From an uncultured Coriobacteriaceae bacterium (GTDB lineage: Bacteria > Actinomycetota > Coriobacteriia > Coriobacteriales > QAMH01): DNA of 6,806 nucleotides. Location: positions 1 to 6,806 of the forward strand of contig CACZSV010000170.1 in the NCBI GenBank assembly GCA_902783925.1. The letters run 5' to 3'. Below, one piece after another: positions 6,144 to 6,806 of the stretch (its first letter is position 1; each line of letters starts with the position of its first letter). The notes under the pieces were generated by a model. That model was not told where the DNA came from, did no database searches, and saw only the letters and a program-made list of their open reading frames with translations. Made by a program: the position numbers and the translations under genes.

Positions 6144-6160
6144 AAAGGGGACAGACCCCT
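6144..6160. repeat. GGGGACAG palindromic repeat, copy 3
   Basis: AAAGGGGACAGACCCCT has perfect AGGGG/CCCCT arms around ACAGA. Together with copy 2 it makes a direct pair with a 36-base period (6108 to 6144). Paired REP-like units in a spacer are a known arrangement, but no transposase of the REP-associated type is in the window. Confidence 0.7.
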
Positions 6161-6212
6161 ATGTTGGCCCTCTTGTTTGATTGCTGGAAAAGAATCGTGA
6201 AAGCAAATGGGC

Positions 6213-6218
6213 TACAAT
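6213..6218 (+). promoter_or_regulatory. Probable -10 box of the ackA promoter
   Basis: TACAAT matches the -10 consensus at 5 of 6 bases and lies 41 bases before the ackA start codon. No clear -35 is present 16-18 bases upstream. The position between the repeat pair and the ribosome site AGGAGG (6248-6253) is suitable. Confidence 0.4.
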
Positions 6219-6258
6219 CAATGCGGTTAATAGCACGCACACGCGCCAGGAGGTCACT

Positions 6259-6806
6259 ATGCTCGTGCTCGTCGTCAACGCGGGAAGTTCCTCGCTCAAA
6301 AGCCAGCTTATAGAAACAGATGGCAAGTCGGTTTCCATGAAATGCCTTGCAGAGAAAGTCGGCACCGAAGGCGCGTTCATGAACGTTTCGTTTGCGCCCG
6401 ATTTCCAGAAGGTGCGTTATAACGTCTCCGGTCTCACGGTCGCCCAGTGTCTGAAGAAGCTGCTCGACATCATGGTCGACGATCCGGAAAGCCCCATTAG
6501 CGGCTTTGGGCAAATCGATGCGGTAGGCAACCGCATTGTCGCAGGTGGCGAGTATTTTACCAAGGCTACGCTCATCAACGAGGAAGCACGCGCCAATCTG
6601 TCCAAGGTCGAAGAGCTCGCTCCGCTGCATAACCCGGCGGCGGATGCATGCATCGACATGCTTGCCGAGATGCTGCCGGGCACTCCGCAGGTGGCCGTGT
6701 TCGACACGGCGTTTCATGCGACCATGCCGCCCAAAGCCTATATGTACCCGCTGCCCTGGAAGTACTATGCCGACTACCATATCCGCCGCTACGGCGCGCA
6801 TGGCAC
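6259..6806 (+). CDS. ackA: Acetate kinase, N-terminal part (3' end outside window)
   Basis: Acetate kinase converts acetyl phosphate and ADP to acetate and ATP, the energy-yielding step of acetate fermentation, in the cytoplasm. The 182 full codons seen are a little under half of the usual 400 or so. MLVLVVNAGSSSLK (1-14) is the N-terminal signature containing N7. R92 lies in GNRIVAGGE (90-98), LAPLHNP is at 120-126, and FDTAFH (148-153) carries the catalytic D149. RRYGAHG (176-182) begins the segment with H181. Two substitutions stand out: most family members have GHRVVHGGE and RYGFHGTSH where this has GNRIVAGGE and RYGAHG. The catalytic arginine, aspartate and second histidine remain. AGGAGG (6248-6253) is five bases before the ATG. 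No pta is visible upstream, so it may be downstream or elsewhere. Confidence 0.93.
   Translation, partial: MLVLVVNAGSSSLKSQLIETDGKSVSMKCLAEKVGTEGAFMNVSFAPDFQKVRYNVSGLTVAQCLKKLLDIMVDDPESPISGFGQIDAVGNRIVAGGEYFTKATLINEEARANLSKVEELAPLHNPAADACIDMLAEMLPGTPQVAVFDTAFHATMPPKAYMYPLPWKYYADYHIRRYGAHG

Noticed and set aside
6108..6160. CRISPR array
   Set aside because: Only two nearby units with a short spacer, the units are themselves palindromic and variable, and there are no cas genes.

Overview
The window most resembles the genome of a GC-rich, Gram-positive anaerobe of the class Coriobacteriia (Eggerthella/Slackia-like). This is inferred from several things together: GC-rich coding with AGGAGG-type ribosome sites, a class I T-box leader, a MurT-type Mur ligase, a molybdenum-linked ModD, acetate kinase, and short GGGGACAG palindromes scattered between genes. 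Genus cannot be set from the sequence alone. All genes look chromosomal. I see no integrase, transposase, CRISPR array, tRNA or rRNA.

Layout, left to right. (1) Positions 2-382 hold the 3' end of a ModD-type phosphoribosyltransferase. (2) Positions 383-590 have no gene but carry a long imperfect inverted repeat, a TTCGACTCGC-type sequence and one GGGGACAG palindrome, then a promoter. (3) Positions 591-862 are a T-box riboswitch whose specifier reads UGG (Trp). It ends in a terminator and controls a TrpB2-type tryptophan synthase beta chain at 945-2384. (4) After a 274-base spacer with GC-rich hairpins comes murT (2659-4026), the Mur-ligase half of lipid II isoglutaminyl synthase, with no gatD partner beside it and a strong hairpin behind it. 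(5) A six-helix HdeD/DUF308 membrane protein (4193-4729) follows its own TATAAT promoter. (6) A SRAP/YedK-type DNA-protein crosslinking protein (4853-5488) converges on a small nitroreductase on the minus strand (5510-6037). (7) The divergent region 6038-6258 holds two more GGGGACAG palindromes and the ackA promoter. (8) Acetate kinase starts at 6259 and runs off the window.

The genes look like separate transcription units, not one operon or one pathway. The best-supported regulatory story is the T-box. Its specifier (UGG), its tRNA-end-binding bulge (UGGC, matching a G discriminator base) and its product (tryptophan synthesis) all agree. Uncharged tRNA-Trp should therefore switch on a stand-alone TrpB2, which could make tryptophan from indole and serine. 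I found no convincing undescribed system. The points most worth following are the unpartnered murT and trpB2 genes, unusual residues in the AckA active-site region, and the repeat families placed in regulatory gaps.
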